NCBI GenBank assembly: GCA_021292165.1
Contig: CM037877.1
Location: forward strand, 210,904,715-210,968,714
Source: Shinisaurus crocodilurus
Lineage: Eukaryota; Chordata; Lepidosauria; Squamata; Shinisauridae
Reading direction: 5' to 3'
Length of the DNA stretch: 64,000 nt
Shown here: piece after piece, positions 10,331 to 23,800 of the stretch
How positions within the stretch are numbered: position 1 is the stretch's first letter
Layout: every line of letters starts with the position of its first letter
Made by a program: the position numbers and the translations under genes
Notes under the pieces: generated by a model
Databases searched by the model: none
Told to the model about the DNA's origin: nothing
Seen by the model: only the letters and a program-made list of their open reading frames with translations

Positions 10331-11858
10331 TCTATTTTTATAATCTAGCCCTCCCTTTTGCAGCAGGGGCAATAGCATAAGGGGGTGGAGATAGGGCCTG
10401 TGTAACACTCAGATAAAGAGGGAGGTGTATTGACCATATCTTTTCAGCTTTGTAGCCTACGGTACTTTACATGTCCATCTCTACCCAGGAGGATCCCTTT
10501 GGTTTCTCACCTTGTACTTGAAACTGCCCCATTTTATTGCACACTTGCAGGGGTGAGTTATTTGCTTCGCCCCCCTCCCCTCAGTGTTTTGTGTATGTTT
10601 TTGTGCGGGGGGGGGGGTGCGTGCGTGCACTATTTGTATGGCAAAGGCACACATTATCAAGGTGTCCCCAGGCAAGAAACATGCAAAGTTTCAGAAAGCT
10701 GGTGCAAGGGCTAGGAAGCTATGATGCTTGAAAACCAGTTGAAAGCTTTTTTCATAGAGAAGCCTGGTGGCATTGGAAGAATGACCATGTCACGGTCCCG
10801 TCTGTGCCCTACTGCATCTCATTTATACTGACCATCTGCCTCCCACCCCCAAAGTACAATATTGAGAGAGCCCCTTCTAAAATGTGCCCTAGGATTAGGA
10901 AGTGGATGTGTTAGGGAGCAATCCTATTGTGATGCCCAGAAGCCCCTAACTCGGAGGGTGGGAGGAGCACTGGAGGCGAGCTTTGCCTCCCTGTCCTCCT
11001 GCTCTGCATTTTCACTAGATGGGCTTTTTTGCCGGTCTAGCTGAAGCCTTTCAGAGGGGGAAGAAAGGAGGCTGGAGAATTAGGATACCCTCTATCCTGG
11101 CCTCTCCAGTATCTTCCCTTCCCTGCCCACTGGAACACCTCGTTACCTGTTACCCCCTCTCTGAGGTTGCTTTCCTGACCTTGGAGAGCAGCCAGCATGG
11201 TTCTTTCCATGCCTGCTGCAAGTGGGAGGGGGGTGGAGCTCCTATTCCCAGCTCCAAGATCAGAGCACTGGAAATCTGAACTATCTTAGGGCCCCCTCCA
11301 ATGCTGTCCAGGGGCCATAGAATCACTCCCATCCCCACTCCCCCCCCCCCGTATCAGCATCTAGAGAAACAAGACTTTTCTACACGGGGCATTTATTGTG
11401 CACTCATCATTCCCCACTCATGGTTGTTTACACGATCTTTAGACAACATTGTGACTCTCCAGTTTTGCTTCTGCGTCTAACCAGCATTTTCGGCAGGGAA
11501 AATGCAGTATTATTTGTGAAAGCGAAAGCAAAGTCCTTTTCCACTCGTGTAATTGCACTATTCCACTATACCACAGTGTCATCTATAGGTTATGTAGTGG
11601 AAAAGCAGGAAATTAAATGCTCCTTGTGTAGTGTTTGGATCTCAATTCTGCAACTACACCAAAAGTAGATACAGTGGATTAACAGCCTCATGTAGAAAAA
11701 GCCCACAAAAGCGAAAGATCCTAGTTTTGGAAACAATGTCGGCATGTCCAAAGCCCAAATAGGTCAAAACACTGTGCTATGCCTCAGGAAACACCGGTAA
11801 TGGTCCAAAGGATCCCAATTCGACTCAGGCTTCAGCCAAATCCAATCCACATCCCTAG
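10331..11858. other. Non-coding stretch
   Basis: No gene is supported. It holds a poly-G run near 10606 and a poly-C run near 11340. The block at 11396-11690, with a GTGGAAAAGCAGGAAATTAA motif, may be a decayed repeat. Short frames on both strands show no family resemblance. Confidence 0.4.
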
Positions 11859-11859
11859 C

Positions 11860-12305
11860 AGGAACATACCTTGCCAATACTGAAAGAACTTCACTTGCTT
11901 CTGGTCCATTTTTGAGCACAATTCAAAGTGCTGGTGCTTACCTTTAAAGCCCTATACATCTTAAAGGAATACCTGCCTGTCTGTACATTGAGGTAATCTG
12001 CAGAAGCTCTTGTTCAAGTGTCCTCACCATCTGAGGGAAGGCAGGTGATGACCAGAGAATCTTCTTAGTCAGAGTGCCCCATTCGTGGAACTCTCTGTCT
12101 CCCCAGAGGGGCTCACCCAGTACCAACAGTGCTATATTTTCAGTGCCAGGCAGAGGTACTTTTATGCTCTCAGGCTTTTTAAAGCATTTTGATAATTTCT
12201 TCTCTTTTAACACATTTCTTAAGTTTTATTTGGGTTTTATCTTGTTTTTGTAAGCTGCCGTGGAATCTCTGTTGAAGGGTAGTATATAATACATCTTATA
12301 AATAA
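11860..12305 (+). pseudogene. L2-clade LINE 3' fragment
   Basis: The translated pieces FKVLVLTFKALY, YLP and a WNSL-like stretch match the C-terminal tail of the L2 reverse transcriptase at 56.4-56.7 kb, in several frames. A 3' UTR with GTAAGCTGCCGTGGAATC and an A-rich end follows. Confidence 0.7.
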
Positions 12306-12345
12306 TCATCCAGAATTGCCAAAAGATGGTGTGGCTTCTCTAGGC

Positions 12346-12483
12346 CAGGGGTGAGCAAAAGGTAGATCTCCAGATGTTTTGGACTTCCAACTCCCACAAG
12401 ACCCTGCCAGGATGGTCAATGGTCAGGAATGCTGGGAGCTGAGGTCCAAAAACATCTAGAAACCCACTTTCTGCCCACCCCTG
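12346..12483. mobile_element. Short hAT-like palindromic element
   Basis: The ends CAGGGGTGAGCA and TGCCCACCCCTG are complementary, as are the inner arms (CAGATGTTTTGGACTTCCAA and the opposite arm). The flanks CTCTAGGC/ATCTAGAT match at 5 of 8 bases. It is the same family as 27733-27869. Confidence 0.75.
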
Positions 12484-12491
12484 ATCTAGAT

Positions 12492-13163
12492 GAATGGAAG
12501 CTTGAGCTGACTCATGTATGTCTATGTCAGCTAAGCGTGCCTGGGGAAGACCAGGTTAGTGAATAAGACCCATGTTCCAAGGCCAATAAGCCTGGCAAAG
12601 GCTTGTGCCAGGGGGAGAATTACTGGACCATGAGACTGGGATTCATGCTCAGAAGTGTAAGACTATAGATAGAATTGATTCACTGATAGTAATCCGAGGG
12701 CTAGCTAAAATCCACAAAATAAAGCGTCTGCAGTTAAATCCTAACTACAGTGCTGTTAAAAGTTGGAATGTTTCAAAGTTCTAGGACATCTTAAAGCACC
12801 ACCTACTGGAGAAAGTGTGCAGAATACACCATATGGAGCTTAAGTGGTATCAGATATTTCTTAAAAGCAAGGCAACATAGAAGTAGGGGATCGCCACTGC
12901 TCCTGCCTAACGGCCTGAACAGTTGTAGTTTCCCCCATCATTCTAGTGTAGCAAGGGCAGTTGCTCACTTTTCTCCCTAACAGCTATCCATGGTCTATCC
13001 TTTGCCTGCCACAAATTCCTTTGTCAACTTGTGCTGACACTTTTTCACTGGACTGATTTCCAAACTTAAAAGTTAACGGCTAGTTTGCCAAATTTCTCTG
13101 GCAGGGTACTTGAGCCTTCCCTCTTTTTAATACTTTAACAAATGTGAACACACACGAAGGATG

Positions 13164-13203
<40 letters not shown>

Positions 13204-13475
13204 ATTCCTTCAAATAATCATTTATAGCTGTGATTTATCCCAACTATGATCTAATTATGGCTGTTATTTACTCAACATCATAGCATTCCACACTTTAAGA
13301 CATTCCTCACTCAACAGGTTGTTACTCTTCTACTTAATTTCTTGAATGACTTTGAAGAAGTGCAGATCTTTTAGAAGGATAATGCTACACTGTCAGCATG
13401 TATGACCCTGACATACATAGCTTGATTACGTCAGCATCTGCCTGAAGAAAAAACATATATTCTTTTTATTCTTGT
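12492..13475. other. Non-coding stretch with a dinucleotide repeat
   Basis: No gene is seen. An (AC)18 tract occupies 13167-13202. Confidence 0.5.
13167..13202. repeat. (AC)18 microsatellite
   Basis: Eighteen perfect AC units. Confidence 0.98.
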
Positions 13476-13479
13476 TAGC

Positions 13480-13825
13480 CTATACTACCACTAAAAAAAA
13501 GTTTTTCTTAACTGCAACATTACTTGATATGGCAGGACTTTTCACACACGTCTCCACTATTCCGTATTTATCTCATATAGTACAATTCATACTGAAGCAT
13601 CCTGCATCTTCTTTGTCTCATTCAGGGTGCTTCAAGATAAGGCTATTAATGTTGCCATCACACTGCCTAATTTATGGAATTTTACTGGGGATCCAGGCAG
13701 TGGCGTCTTACACTCGTAACCCTCCCGTGTTTTCTTACCGCTTCTGACTTTTTTCTTACTGCAGAAAATCCACTAAGTAAGAAAAGATGGAATAGCTGCA
13801 CAATGCCTTGATTGTTAGTGCTAGG
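13480..13825 (-). repeat. Dispersed repeat of unknown class, copy 1
   Basis: Read on the minus strand it contains CAATCAAGGCATTGTGCAGC, ATTCCATCTTTTCTTAC and GTAAGAAAACACGGGAGG. These are shared with plus-strand copies at about 28405-28620 and 44690-44990. There is no coding sequence; it may be a decayed DNA transposon. Confidence 0.55.
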
Positions 13826-13835
13826 AACCTTCCTT

Positions 13836-13906
13836 ATTTATTTATTATTTACATTTATTAATCGCCCATCTGGCCGGCAACCGGCCACCCTGGGCTTCTG
13901 GTAGCA
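13836..13906 (-). mobile_element. L2 LINE 3' terminus
   Basis: It is the reverse complement of the last bases of the L2 at 56.8 kb, with GCCCAGGGTGGCCGG, CCGGCCAGATGGG and the TAATAAATAA tail. Confidence 0.75.
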
Positions 13907-15172
13907 CCTTCAGTGTCAAACTCTCTAGAATAGGAGTGGAGTGGGCAACACTTCCCGCGGGGCTGCATTCCCTCTCAGAGGGAATTTATCAGGGGCTGCA
14001 TACTGGTGGTGGTGAGGCCAAGACCACCACCATTTCTCTTTCTCCCCCCACTCCCACCCTGGTGTATAAAATCTGGAGTTCTCTACAGCAAGTCTTTAAA
14101 CCAGTGGGGGGAAATAGACATGTCTTTTCCACCATGAGGATATAGTTAACCATCTGGGAAGAGGTAAGCCAAGGAGGAACATATCTGCATTCCCAAGCAA
14201 GTGCAAAATTCAAGACAAAACAGAAATACAGACAAATTCACCTATCATAATTTCCCATAATATACGAAGGGGCTTCTTCTTACATCTGATGTTGTAAACC
14301 CTCTGGCAATTAATTTGCCATTTGTTTAAATCTATTATTGTTTAGTATGTTGCAAGAAGCTGCTATGAGTACATTGTAATACTGAAGGATCTCTGTCAGG
14401 CAGCTGCTCAGGCTTCTGGAGCATTGTGGACTTTGGCTCCCCATTTACCATTTTAATCCTTGCTTCTTGAGGAATGTCCCATTTTGAGCAAGCAGCCGGT
14501 TTCTCAAAATGAGAGGAGACTCATGATATTAAAAAGGCATGCCTGAATTCACGTGAATGCCGTCTGCTGTCTTTACAACTTCAGGCTTTATTCATTCTTC
14601 CAGTTCAGGATAGAAAAATGGATTAACTCAGCACCCAGCTCCAAAGCACAGGATGTCCTTATTGTGTTAGTAAATTAAACAGAGACCATTTTAAAAGTTT
14701 CCACTCCTTAATAGACTTTAATATCCTAATATCCCCTGTACATAAACTGTAGAAAATATTTACTTCCGTAAATAAATAAACACACAAATTGCAGACAGTG
14801 TTTAGCAAGACGCAGCATGGGAGATACGTTCCCCCTAGAACAAATGATTCAAAGAGTCTCCTGTAGAGAAGTAAAGGTGCCATCCAATCACTGGCCCAAA
14901 CATTGTTCAGTAAATTCCCTTTAAATAAAGTTGTGTGGGGAAAAGGAGGATGGATGAAGCACATCAGTAGTGGAGGAGGAAAAATACACTACCTAACAGT
15001 ACTCTGATACATGTGAAGAAAACTCATGAAATGGATGCCATCGTAACTGAATATACAGAAACAGTAGAAGTGTGTCAGTCCATTATCAAGTGGCTGGACA
15101 CGTACTTGGATGCAAGCAGCATTTGGAGAAAGGAGTTGGTCAGTTCCTATCATCCATTAGTCAATGCCTAGA
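13907..15172. other. Non-coding stretch
   Basis: No gene is seen. The part near 13931-14040 (GGAGTGGAGTGGGCAACA) resembles a hAT left end. Confidence 0.35.
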
Positions 15173-15173
15173 G

Positions 15174-15317
15174 CAGCCTTTGTGGTATTGGACTACAACA
15201 GATGTATTGGAGTATAACTCCTATAATCCCCAACCATCAGAGCTATTGCCTATTCAGACTGGGAATGATGGGAGCTATAGTCCAACACATCTGGAGGGAC
15301 CAGGTTGGGGAAGGGTG
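15174..15317. mobile_element. hAT-like palindromic element, decayed
   Basis: Opposed arms around TCCAACACATCTGGAGGG and CAGCCTTTGTGGTATTGG end in CAGGTTGGGGAAGGG. It belongs to the same family as 30253, 50339 and 62234. Confidence 0.6.
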
Positions 15318-17090
15318 ATTTACAGCAACCAGGTGGGTCCTTATGCCAGGCAAGAAAGAGGGCATTTTGACTATAACAAAAAAACCACTGTAAAATATCC
15401 CTTCACTCTGATCCACAGATTCCTATGTACAGAAGTGGGATGCATGCTAAGATCATCACACACTCACCCAAATGGATGATTAGCCTGGGCTGTGTGGGAG
15501 GTGGGTGCGGGGTGGGGAAGGAGGCTAGGGTTTAACACTCCACCATCAAGGTTCAAAATGTTTGAGAAACACTGGCCTAAAACAGGCCTTTCCCTTTTAA
15601 ATAAAGCCTTCATAAGAATAAGTCAACTCTTTAAGTTAACGCTAGTTGTACCATATCAAACATGCCCTCCCCCATTCCCCCATAGGTATTTGTGGGAAAT
15701 AAAGGTTAGCAGGAAAACTTTTACATCACTGCCAGACATGCCACCATCGGCAGCCCTGTGCTAAGCCGTTGGTGCTCCAAAGCTATGGCTTTTGGTTTCC
15801 CAAAGCTGCACAGAAGAATCAGTGGAGAAGAACCTGCAACTTGCCATGCTAAAGAGATCCATAGCCAAAACACACTTGAGTCAGTTCAAATAATAAATAC
15901 ATAGAGATGGGAAGACTGGGAGAAGGATCACATTGGGGAGACGGAAGTTCAGCTGTCCCATCCGTATGAGACGGCCACCAGCCGTGACATCATCATGTCT
16001 GGCTGCAAACTGGCTGTGTTTGTTTCATACTCAAGATCTCCTCCCTCCCTCAGGAACTGATCAGAGCCATGACACTGTTAAGAGGCTGTGATTTTTGTGG
16101 CAAAGTGCCTTAGGCTTCTGGGAGACTGACCCTCAATTGATACATAATGTGGGAAGTGAGAAAAGGCAGCTGTGGCATGCCTGGTTTCATGCCTTGGCTG
16201 ATGCCTGGGCCTATTCAAGAGAGCAGGCAGAACTGTCAAGAGGGCCCAAGAGATTGTAGAATCCCATGCGATTGACTTCGGGGCAACCACAGCCCTCTTC
16301 AGTCAATCTCTGCATGTACGTGCTGGGTAGGCATGATGGGAGTTACAGTCCAACACAGCTGGAGGTCACCAGGTTGGGGAATGCTGCACTGAATCGTCGG
16401 CACTTCCCCAAAGTTGAATGAAGGCCCAACACTTGTGGGAACAGGGACAGTTGAAGGAGTTTTCAAGAAGAGCTTAATATGCTAAACTTTTAGAAGTAGC
16501 CATACTACTGCTCCACCCTACTGCTGGGGACTCTGCTGGCACATATCTAGATGGGCCATGGCCACACCTATGCTATCCTGCAATATTGTGCTTCCACTTC
16601 TGCATGACAAATCCTCCCTCTACAGCCAACACTGTGCTGACATTTTCTGGCTTCTGAGATTGTACCAGGTACTACCCATGCACGCTCAAGCCTCGCTTTG
16701 CAACCCTAATTTAAACCAGAAATGTGCCTTTTAACACACACAAACCCACAATTCTCAGGGCTATTTCACACATGCAAAATGTACATAGAAGACATGCATG
16801 TACAACAAATGCACATTTACAATGCAAAGGGCCTGGTTTGCTTCCACACATCCCTTTTCTCTGGAATGGTTACTTTGGGGGTTGTGTGTGTGAACCCAGG
16901 CAATGTTGTCAAATTGGGATAGCCTAGTATTTCTCTGTGTTGACCTCTCATGTTTTTTCAGACCTGATCTGTGGCAATTTTTGCCAATAAAATGCAGTTG
17001 CAGCATGAGTCTCTCCAGTGCAGACAGGCTATTGAAGATTTTCCAAGTCTCCTGTGCCTTTAGTTAAAAGTCTGCTGTTGGCAGGACCTG
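15318..17090. other. Non-coding stretch with a half hAT-like element
   Basis: No gene is supported. At 16318-16392 a single right arm (GATGGGAGTTACAGTCCAAC to CAGGTTGGGGAATGCTG) of the hAT-like hairpin family remains. Confidence 0.4.
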
Positions 17091-17640
17091 CCCATTTTAT
17101 TGCTTCCAGTTGAGGGTGGATGCAAGAATTAGTGATTAATAGCCTTTTAATGGCCCTTTGAAGGCCCTCTCTTAATTGGCCCAGCAGTGTTATTTTGCCA
17201 CTTAAAAAGAAGAATGGAAGGAAACCAGTAAATTTAAGTCTCTCCACAACCTATAGTACAGTGTTCAGTGTTCTATCTGGGGACCTTGGGTCCCCAGATG
17301 TTTTTGGCCTTCAACTCCCAGCATGCCCCAGCCAGCATAGCTGTAAAAGAAAGTGGCATTGGGGCAATTGGGAGGCTATTCAGGCAGCAATTAACAAGCG
17401 ATTCATCAGTAATCCCCTAGCCATGCTCAACAGGAAAATAAAAATGGGCAGAACCTAAAAAACGGGACATTTTTAATTAACATTGGAAAGGACCTTCGTT
17501 AATTGGTGAATAAATATCATAGGAGGATTTTGGCCGTGGAAGTGCTGGATAATGTAAGTACTGTGTGGAGCCTCCATTTTAATTCAATTTATAGCAATGC
17601 TCAGCAGCACTAAAGGCAGTACATGCTGCCACATAATGAC
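17090..17640. other. Possible conserved non-coding block
   Basis: The AT-rich sequence has no recognisable repeats apart from one hAT-like half at about 17262-17340 (CTTGGGTCCCCAGATG). It contains dense homeobox-like TAAT and TTAATTA motifs, AATTAACAAGCGATTCATC and GGCATTGGGGCAATTGGG. It looks like slowly evolving regulatory DNA; conservation could not be tested here. Confidence 0.3.
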
Positions 17641-18476
17641 CTTGTTTGGATGTCGCGGCGGTGTCCAGTGGCAAATCATTCATTAATTAAACCACAAATT
17701 GCAGGGATGCGCAACACGCAAAAGCTGCTTCCTGTTTGCATTAACAACCCCTGAATTCTGCCTTCGGGGATTGTTTCTGTGACGTTCAAACAAGGGCACT
17801 TGGGGTTATTCATGAGTTAAACAACCTGCAAGTTAACCCAACAACAACACTGTTACATCTGAAAAGGACCAAATGTGTGGGACAGCCCATAGAATGCTTT
17901 GTTCAACATCCCATACCAAATGTTGTGCCTATGTAAAGCTGCAAGACAGACAGCCCCGCTCTTAGGGCACTGCTGCTGCTGCTACCCTGGCAGTTTATAG
18001 CAACGTACTCACAGCTTTGCTTACCGTATCTCTTTTCCCCCCTCTCCCCCCAATTTATTCCCGCCCCTGTCCCTATTCTGAGATAGTTGGGAGATTTCAC
18101 ACCTCTCCAGCACTTTTGGCAAATTCCTCCCACAGCATTTTGCTCCTATTTCTGACCTGCAACTTTGCTCCTTCCTGTCACAGACTCCAATGTAAATGGA
18201 AAGACCACCACAGTAAGAAATTTTAGCCTGGTGTGGCTAGCTCTCTCCTCGTGGTTGTTTGTGCTATGCTGCAGCCTGGATAGCACAAAGATGGCCTGGC
18301 AGGACTGTAGCATACTACAGATCTCGTGCCAACAGAGGGGGCTGGATGAAAGGGTCTTCATATCCCTACAGGTCTAATGAGTGGTTACCTATATAATTAC
18401 CTCATGGCTCAAACTGCAAAGGGCACAGGGTGGACGCCAACCGAGGGTCAATGGGGATGCAATTAACAGTGCATGT

Positions 18477-20409
18477 TTTATTGTTGCGTAAACAGCAGCC
18501 ATGAGGAAGCTTAAATAGCCTCAGGACCACGAGGGTGGGCAGGGCAGGGCAGGGCTTAACTCCTTCTCTCCCTGCCACGCTCCCAATGAAAATTGCCTCT
18601 CTGAAGCTGCAATTTGCATTTCAAGGGAAGCCTCCATTGGCACCACCCCAGCTGCAGAGAGGCAATTTGCACTGGGAGCACGGCAGGGAGAGAAAGTGCC
18701 GGTACACATGTAACAACAAGCCACCATGGGTTAATTTCTCCACTGTCGTTGCGCGCTAGCCGACATTTTAAAAATGCATGCCGCGGCAGGGGGGTGCACT
18801 GTGGCATGTCACATGTGAACCCAGTGGGGCGGGTGGCTGGGGCAGTTAATAAACCACCCAGCAGCCCTACAACAGAGGGTGGGTTCTGGGTCATTTGTTA
18901 ACCACCCCAGCCAGCCACCCTCACAAGGTTCGCATGGCTATTTAACCACCCTTGCGTTGCGTGAACCTGGTCAAAGAGTTAACACCTCCCTTCCCCACCC
19001 TCAATGGTCCTGAAGCTGCTCAGGCTTCCTCCTGGCTGTTATTTACACATCAGGCCTACTTTGGCCTTGAGCTAGTTCCACTACAGCCAGAGAACCACCT
19101 TTCCAGTTCTAACTTGTGGAATCCAATATACACAGACTCCTCCCTTAGGGAAAGAGTCGATCTTGGCCTTCCAGTGTTACTATTCTATGCACCCTGAACT
19201 CTCTTTCTCTCCTAGTTAGAAACAGCTGCATTGCTACAAGCTATATTGCTCATTAAAAACTGCTTTGTAGTAAAAAAAAAATTTTTTGAGAGTGCAGTTT
19301 GCTTGGCAGAGCTTGCTTGGCACAGGGAGCACCTATGCTCTATCTGGGTGGCAGAAGGCTGGATCACACATTGGAAAACAACACAGCTCGGAGCCGGCCT
19401 TGTGGTATGTGGAAATATCCTTGGTTTTTCTGTAGAGGCCTTGAGCACAGGCAAGCTGGCCACATCACCTCCTTAAAGCAGGAAAGGTGGCAGAAACGCA
19501 AGCATTTTTACCCTGCTGCCACACTAAGCCTCCTTTTTAGGACTGCACACAGTGGAAGGCACTGTAATTTGTTTGTGCCAGTCAGTCACTTAAAGCCAAG
19601 TCACCAGAGAGGCATGTTCTTCGGCCGATGTTTACGCAAGCCTCCCTGTTTGCACTAACTGCAAGCTCTGTTTAGGGCATACATGGGGGGAAAGTATCAG
19701 ATGATGCCCAGGATTTTCATTTCCGTCATGCCACTGCAGAGTTGCCGCCAGTTCAACCACAGCATCCTCTGCTAAACAAGCTCCCCTCCTATGTAGCTCT
19801 TCTCAGCTCATTCATACTGCCTTGAACTTGACCTGTGACACATCTGGAAAGGGGAAAGGGAGGGGATTGTTCCTAAAGCCCTTCGAAAAAGCACAGATGT
19901 GCCAATTCACAATCTCCTTCCCATGTATTTTCTGGTCACTGTGGGCATAATGACTTATAGTCCAACGCAAAGGTCAACCAACAGCAACATTTTAAAAACA
20001 CACAAACTAAGAAGTGATGTTAATTACAGCGTTGAACCATCTTTGGTCCTTTCTGCATCATGTCACCATCCTCCCACGCAATTTACAAAGCTATCAAAGT
20101 AAGTACCTGGTTATAGAAAGGATGGCCCTTTACTTTTCAAACCTGCAAGCCTCTTTTGTAGGCTTTTGTGCAGAGGCACTTTGATGAAGGCATCAAGGAG
20201 AAACAGACAACATTATACCAGCCTCCCTTTCGTTAGATACCCTGAGATCAGACCAGCATTCCCCCCCCCCTTTCAGCTAGAGAGTTTTTGCACCCATTTG
20301 TCTCATTAAAACACAACCTGGGAGGGAGGAAGAGGCAGTATGTGCACTATTGACCTTTCTCCATTATCTGTTTCAATATGCATGGATTTTTGCCGCAGCC
20401 CCATTCCTC
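18477..20409 (-). other. SLC45A3: Probable SLC45A3 3' UTR region
   Basis: This is non-coding sequence downstream of the TAG. A minus-strand AATAAA sits at 18477-18482 (TTTATT on the plus strand), about 1.9 kb after the stop, a plausible length for this gene's 3' UTR. The far part overlaps a GC-rich palindromic repeat at 18697-18980, so the real end may be nearer the stop. No transcript evidence is available. Confidence 0.35.
18697..18980. mobile_element. GGTTCACAC-type palindromic DNA element
   Basis: The left end reads GGTACACATGTAACAACAAG then CCACCATGGGTTAA. The right end reads GGCTATTTAACCACCC then GTTGCGTGAACC. The ends are similar in inverted orientation and resemble the elements at 45166 and 57778. 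Confidence 0.5.
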
Positions 20410-20841
20410 CTACACTGAGTACTTGGCCATGTCACTTTTGTCAAAGGTAACTTTGGTTGCAAAGTAAATGGCCACCAACCCAAAGCCGGTAGCAGATGCC
20501 ATATAAGCAGTGACAGACTGTGTGAACTGAACAAGCGAACCCATGAGGAGGGATGGGATGACCTGTGAAAGGAGGAATGCACTGTCCAAGATGGCCAGGT
20601 CTGAACAGATGCCCCGGCCTGCAGCTGCGGTGTCCGAGTCTCCCACCATCCTCATGAGAGAGACCTCACAGGGTGAGCCGACACAGAGGGAAGAGCCAGC
20701 AACAGGGGGTGAGAAGAGGCCTCCACCATGTCCATTCTGGTAGGTCAGTTTCTGGCCAGAGAGGTGGCCTTTGAGGAAGCCATGCTTCTTGTCCAGTTGA
20801 GCTGCATCTTCTTCTTTGCTTTTATACTTAGGCAAATATAT
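20410..20841 (-). CDS. SLC45A3: SLC45A3 last coding exon (TM11-TM12, C-terminus)
   Basis: This exon holds 143 codons plus TAG (20410-20412). The acceptor is minus-strand CCTTTCAG next to 20841, and the exon starts IYLPKYKSK. It continues through a variable loop with KLTYQNGHGG, then GRGICSDLAILDSAFLLSQV, the last two membrane segments and the C-terminus DKSDMAKYSV. Phase 0 joins the previous exon cleanly. An open frame extends about 19 codons upstream of the acceptor but shows no family similarity there. Confidence 0.96.
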   Translation of the reverse strand: MYLPKYKSKEEDAAQLDKKHGFLKGHLSGQKLTYQNGHGGGLFSPPVAGSSLCVGSPCEVSLMRMVGDSDTAAAGRGICSDLAILDSAFLLSQVIPSLLMGSLVQFTQSVTAYMASATGFGLVAIYFATKVTFDKSDMAKYSV

Positions 20842-23800
20842 CTGAAAGGACAGAAAAAGGCCAGTTAAGATGTAATGAAGACAGAATTGGACAGTCAAAT
20901 ATGCTAATAGCTGGAGCCAGGTAGAAGTTGACTACTTGAAGGAAATAGGAGTTGGCTTCAGTTCCAGATCATGGAAATTACAACCTGGCAAGGGCTAGGC
21001 AGACAAGTGTTAGCTTTAGCACAAGATCAGTCTTAATAATAGGTGACTGCACAGTGCAACACTCTGTAGAAGGCAGAGCTTTGGCTGCAGCCACAAATGG
21101 CAGAGGCTTCCCCTCTTTTGACACATGTGCTTCTATTGTTCAAGAATAGCAGAAAGTGATGAAGATTCAGGCAACAGGAGATGGTGGCTGAATTGGTGAA
21201 CAGCATCAGTCTGAGATAGAGGGTCTAGGACAGGGCACAAGATAATATTTCCCCAAATAAGACCTTCCCCCCAGACCCAAGAGATACAGGATCAGCTGTA
21301 GAACAGAGGAAGGGGGAGAGGTTAGAGTGTTTCACCAAGTGTGCAAAAAAGAAGAAGAAAAGAAATAAAGGTGCTACTGGAAGTCAGCTTAATTTCATTC
21401 ATTACTTACAAGGAGTAGCTCTAGTCTCAGCCCAGGCAGTATTGCAATGGGTTATTTGCACACCTAGGATAGGTAGTGGAAAATAGATTGCTGGTTGCTT
21501 TCAGGTATACTTTGTTTCTGATGGATGTTGTTATGAGAGGAAAATCAGGGCTTAAGAAGGTCTTCTCATATCCTAGGGCTTTCTACAGCGGAACTGAATG
21601 CACATGACTAGGTGTACATACATATCCACTTGGTTATAAGAAGGTTGTTGCTGGATCAGACCAATGGTCCATCTAGCTCTGAAGACCCACCTGTTTTCAC
21701 AGGCCTTCCTTTAAGTCTGGCCCATTGGTTTTTACTGGTAAGTTATACTTTTATTTATTTTAATTGGCAATAGTTTATCAATTTTATTGAAACATGTTTT
21801 TATGGATTTAAAAAAATGCATCCACTTTGTGTGGTTTTTATCTTGTATGCTGCCTTGAGAGGGTTCCACCCTGAAAGGCAGCCTAGAAATAATTTTAGAC
21901 AGATCTAGTTCAAGATCTCTCCCCCCCCCCACGTTGACCAACTAGATGCCTCTGGGAAGCCCACAAGAAGACATGGGGGCAAAAGCCCTCTCCTGTTGTT
22001 AGGGTACCCTCTTGAGCAGATTTGGGAGGCTCCACAGGGGAGGGAGGATGGCAAAGTCCCATAGTATGAGCGTACTTCTACTTGCATGACATTGGTTCCA
22101 AGCCAGTTTGCCTAGGTTTGGACATAACAATAAGCTGCAGTTAACTGAAAATGGAACCAAATTTTTAAAAAAGGTTTTTAAAAAGTAAATAGCAGGTGCA
22201 GGGAGCCTGATCCAGATTGGGACCTTGTGGGGGTACAGTTGCTTTAATCCTTTGCTCCCAGCTGCAGTCCCAAGCTGGATCTGGCTGCCTGTGCCTGCTA
22301 TTTGCACAAATAGATGCTTTTCTGCCCCAATGCAATTACCAGATATGGGGGACTAATCCAGATCAGGGCCACAGCAGGGGTCAAATAGTTAAAGCCTCTC
22401 TATTCCTCACATCGGGGTCCCAATCTGGAACAGAGGAGACATGCCCACTATCTGCTTGTAAAAATCCATTGACACAATTGCTGATGATGTGGACGGCATC
22501 TCATCTAGTTGGGGCCTCAGTGATGTCTTTCGGACAGAACTGAAGCAGTCTAGTTATCATATGAGATGGGGGCATATAGGATAGTGTGTGCACGTATACA
22601 CATGTGTTTCCTGCATTTTCAAAGGCCAAGCAGCTAAATTATAGCTCCAGAAGAAGAAATATATTTTAAAAATCCAGTGTAGAATGTTGAGGAATTTGGT
22701 CCCTACGAGACATTCCAGTCCCCTACTTTGATGTGGAACAATTTCAAGAGCCTGTAGCAAAATGCCATCAGCTATATAATTTCTGAAGACTGTAACCGTT
22801 AAGCTTATGCTTTGGGATTTGCTGTAATACAATTAATGCTGTAATTTGCTGAGAGCCAGTGTAGCGTAGTTGTGAGAGTTCTGGACTGGGACTCGGGAGA
22901 TCCGGGTTCTAGACCCCGCTTGGCCATGAAACTCACTGGGTGACTTTGGGCCAGTCACTGACTCTCAGCCTAACCTACCTCACAGGATTGTTGTGAGGAT
23001 CAAAGGGAGAGGAGTAGGAGGATTAGGTAAGCCGCCTTGGGTTCCTTGCAGGAAAAAGGTGGGGTATAAATATAATAAATAAATAAATAAAATAAAATAA
23101 AATAAAAGGCTCTCACTGATGTGGTGTCTCTGGTGTCAGAGTGCTAGAATGCATGATGGCAGAACTGGGGCCCGACAGTATGTTCCTAGCCATACCAAAA
23201 ATGCTACTACGACTCCTGCAAGCTGCAGTAGACCCGGTAAGCGGGGATCCCCCTATCAATTAGGATAAGGACGTAGTAGCAGTCCCCTCAAGAAGACCAG
23301 ACCCTGGACAGGGCAAAGATTCGGCTGCCCAGTGCACCATGGCTGCCTTCCGGCGTAGGATTACAATTAGAAGATTTTTCCGTCAGATTTCACGGCTTCA
23401 GTCAACTGAAGGTTTGTGGGGAAGAGGGTGTGTGTGTGTTCTGTTGTGAGGGCTCGCCCAGCTCAGCTAAATGAAGGGCCCACAGCATAAAATCCTCCCC
23501 CTCACTGAAGCCTCAACTTTATCGCTTTCTTCCCACGTGCCGGAGAATTGGGGTGGGGGGGTGGGGGGAGTGCCAACAGCAGGATTTAGTGATTTTAGTG
23601 CTGTAACTGTACATCACCTTTGTTAGTCCTCAGCATGGGTTGTGGTGAGCTCAGCACAACCCTGGGATTTCTGAGGAGCGTTCCAAAGTACACGGTGATC
23701 CCATGTAGACGGTAGCTGTGCAGGGAGATTTTTCCCTACTGCCCAAGGATGTTTTCCTTGTCTATACCCTCGTCAAACCCCTGCACTTTGTTCAGCTGGG

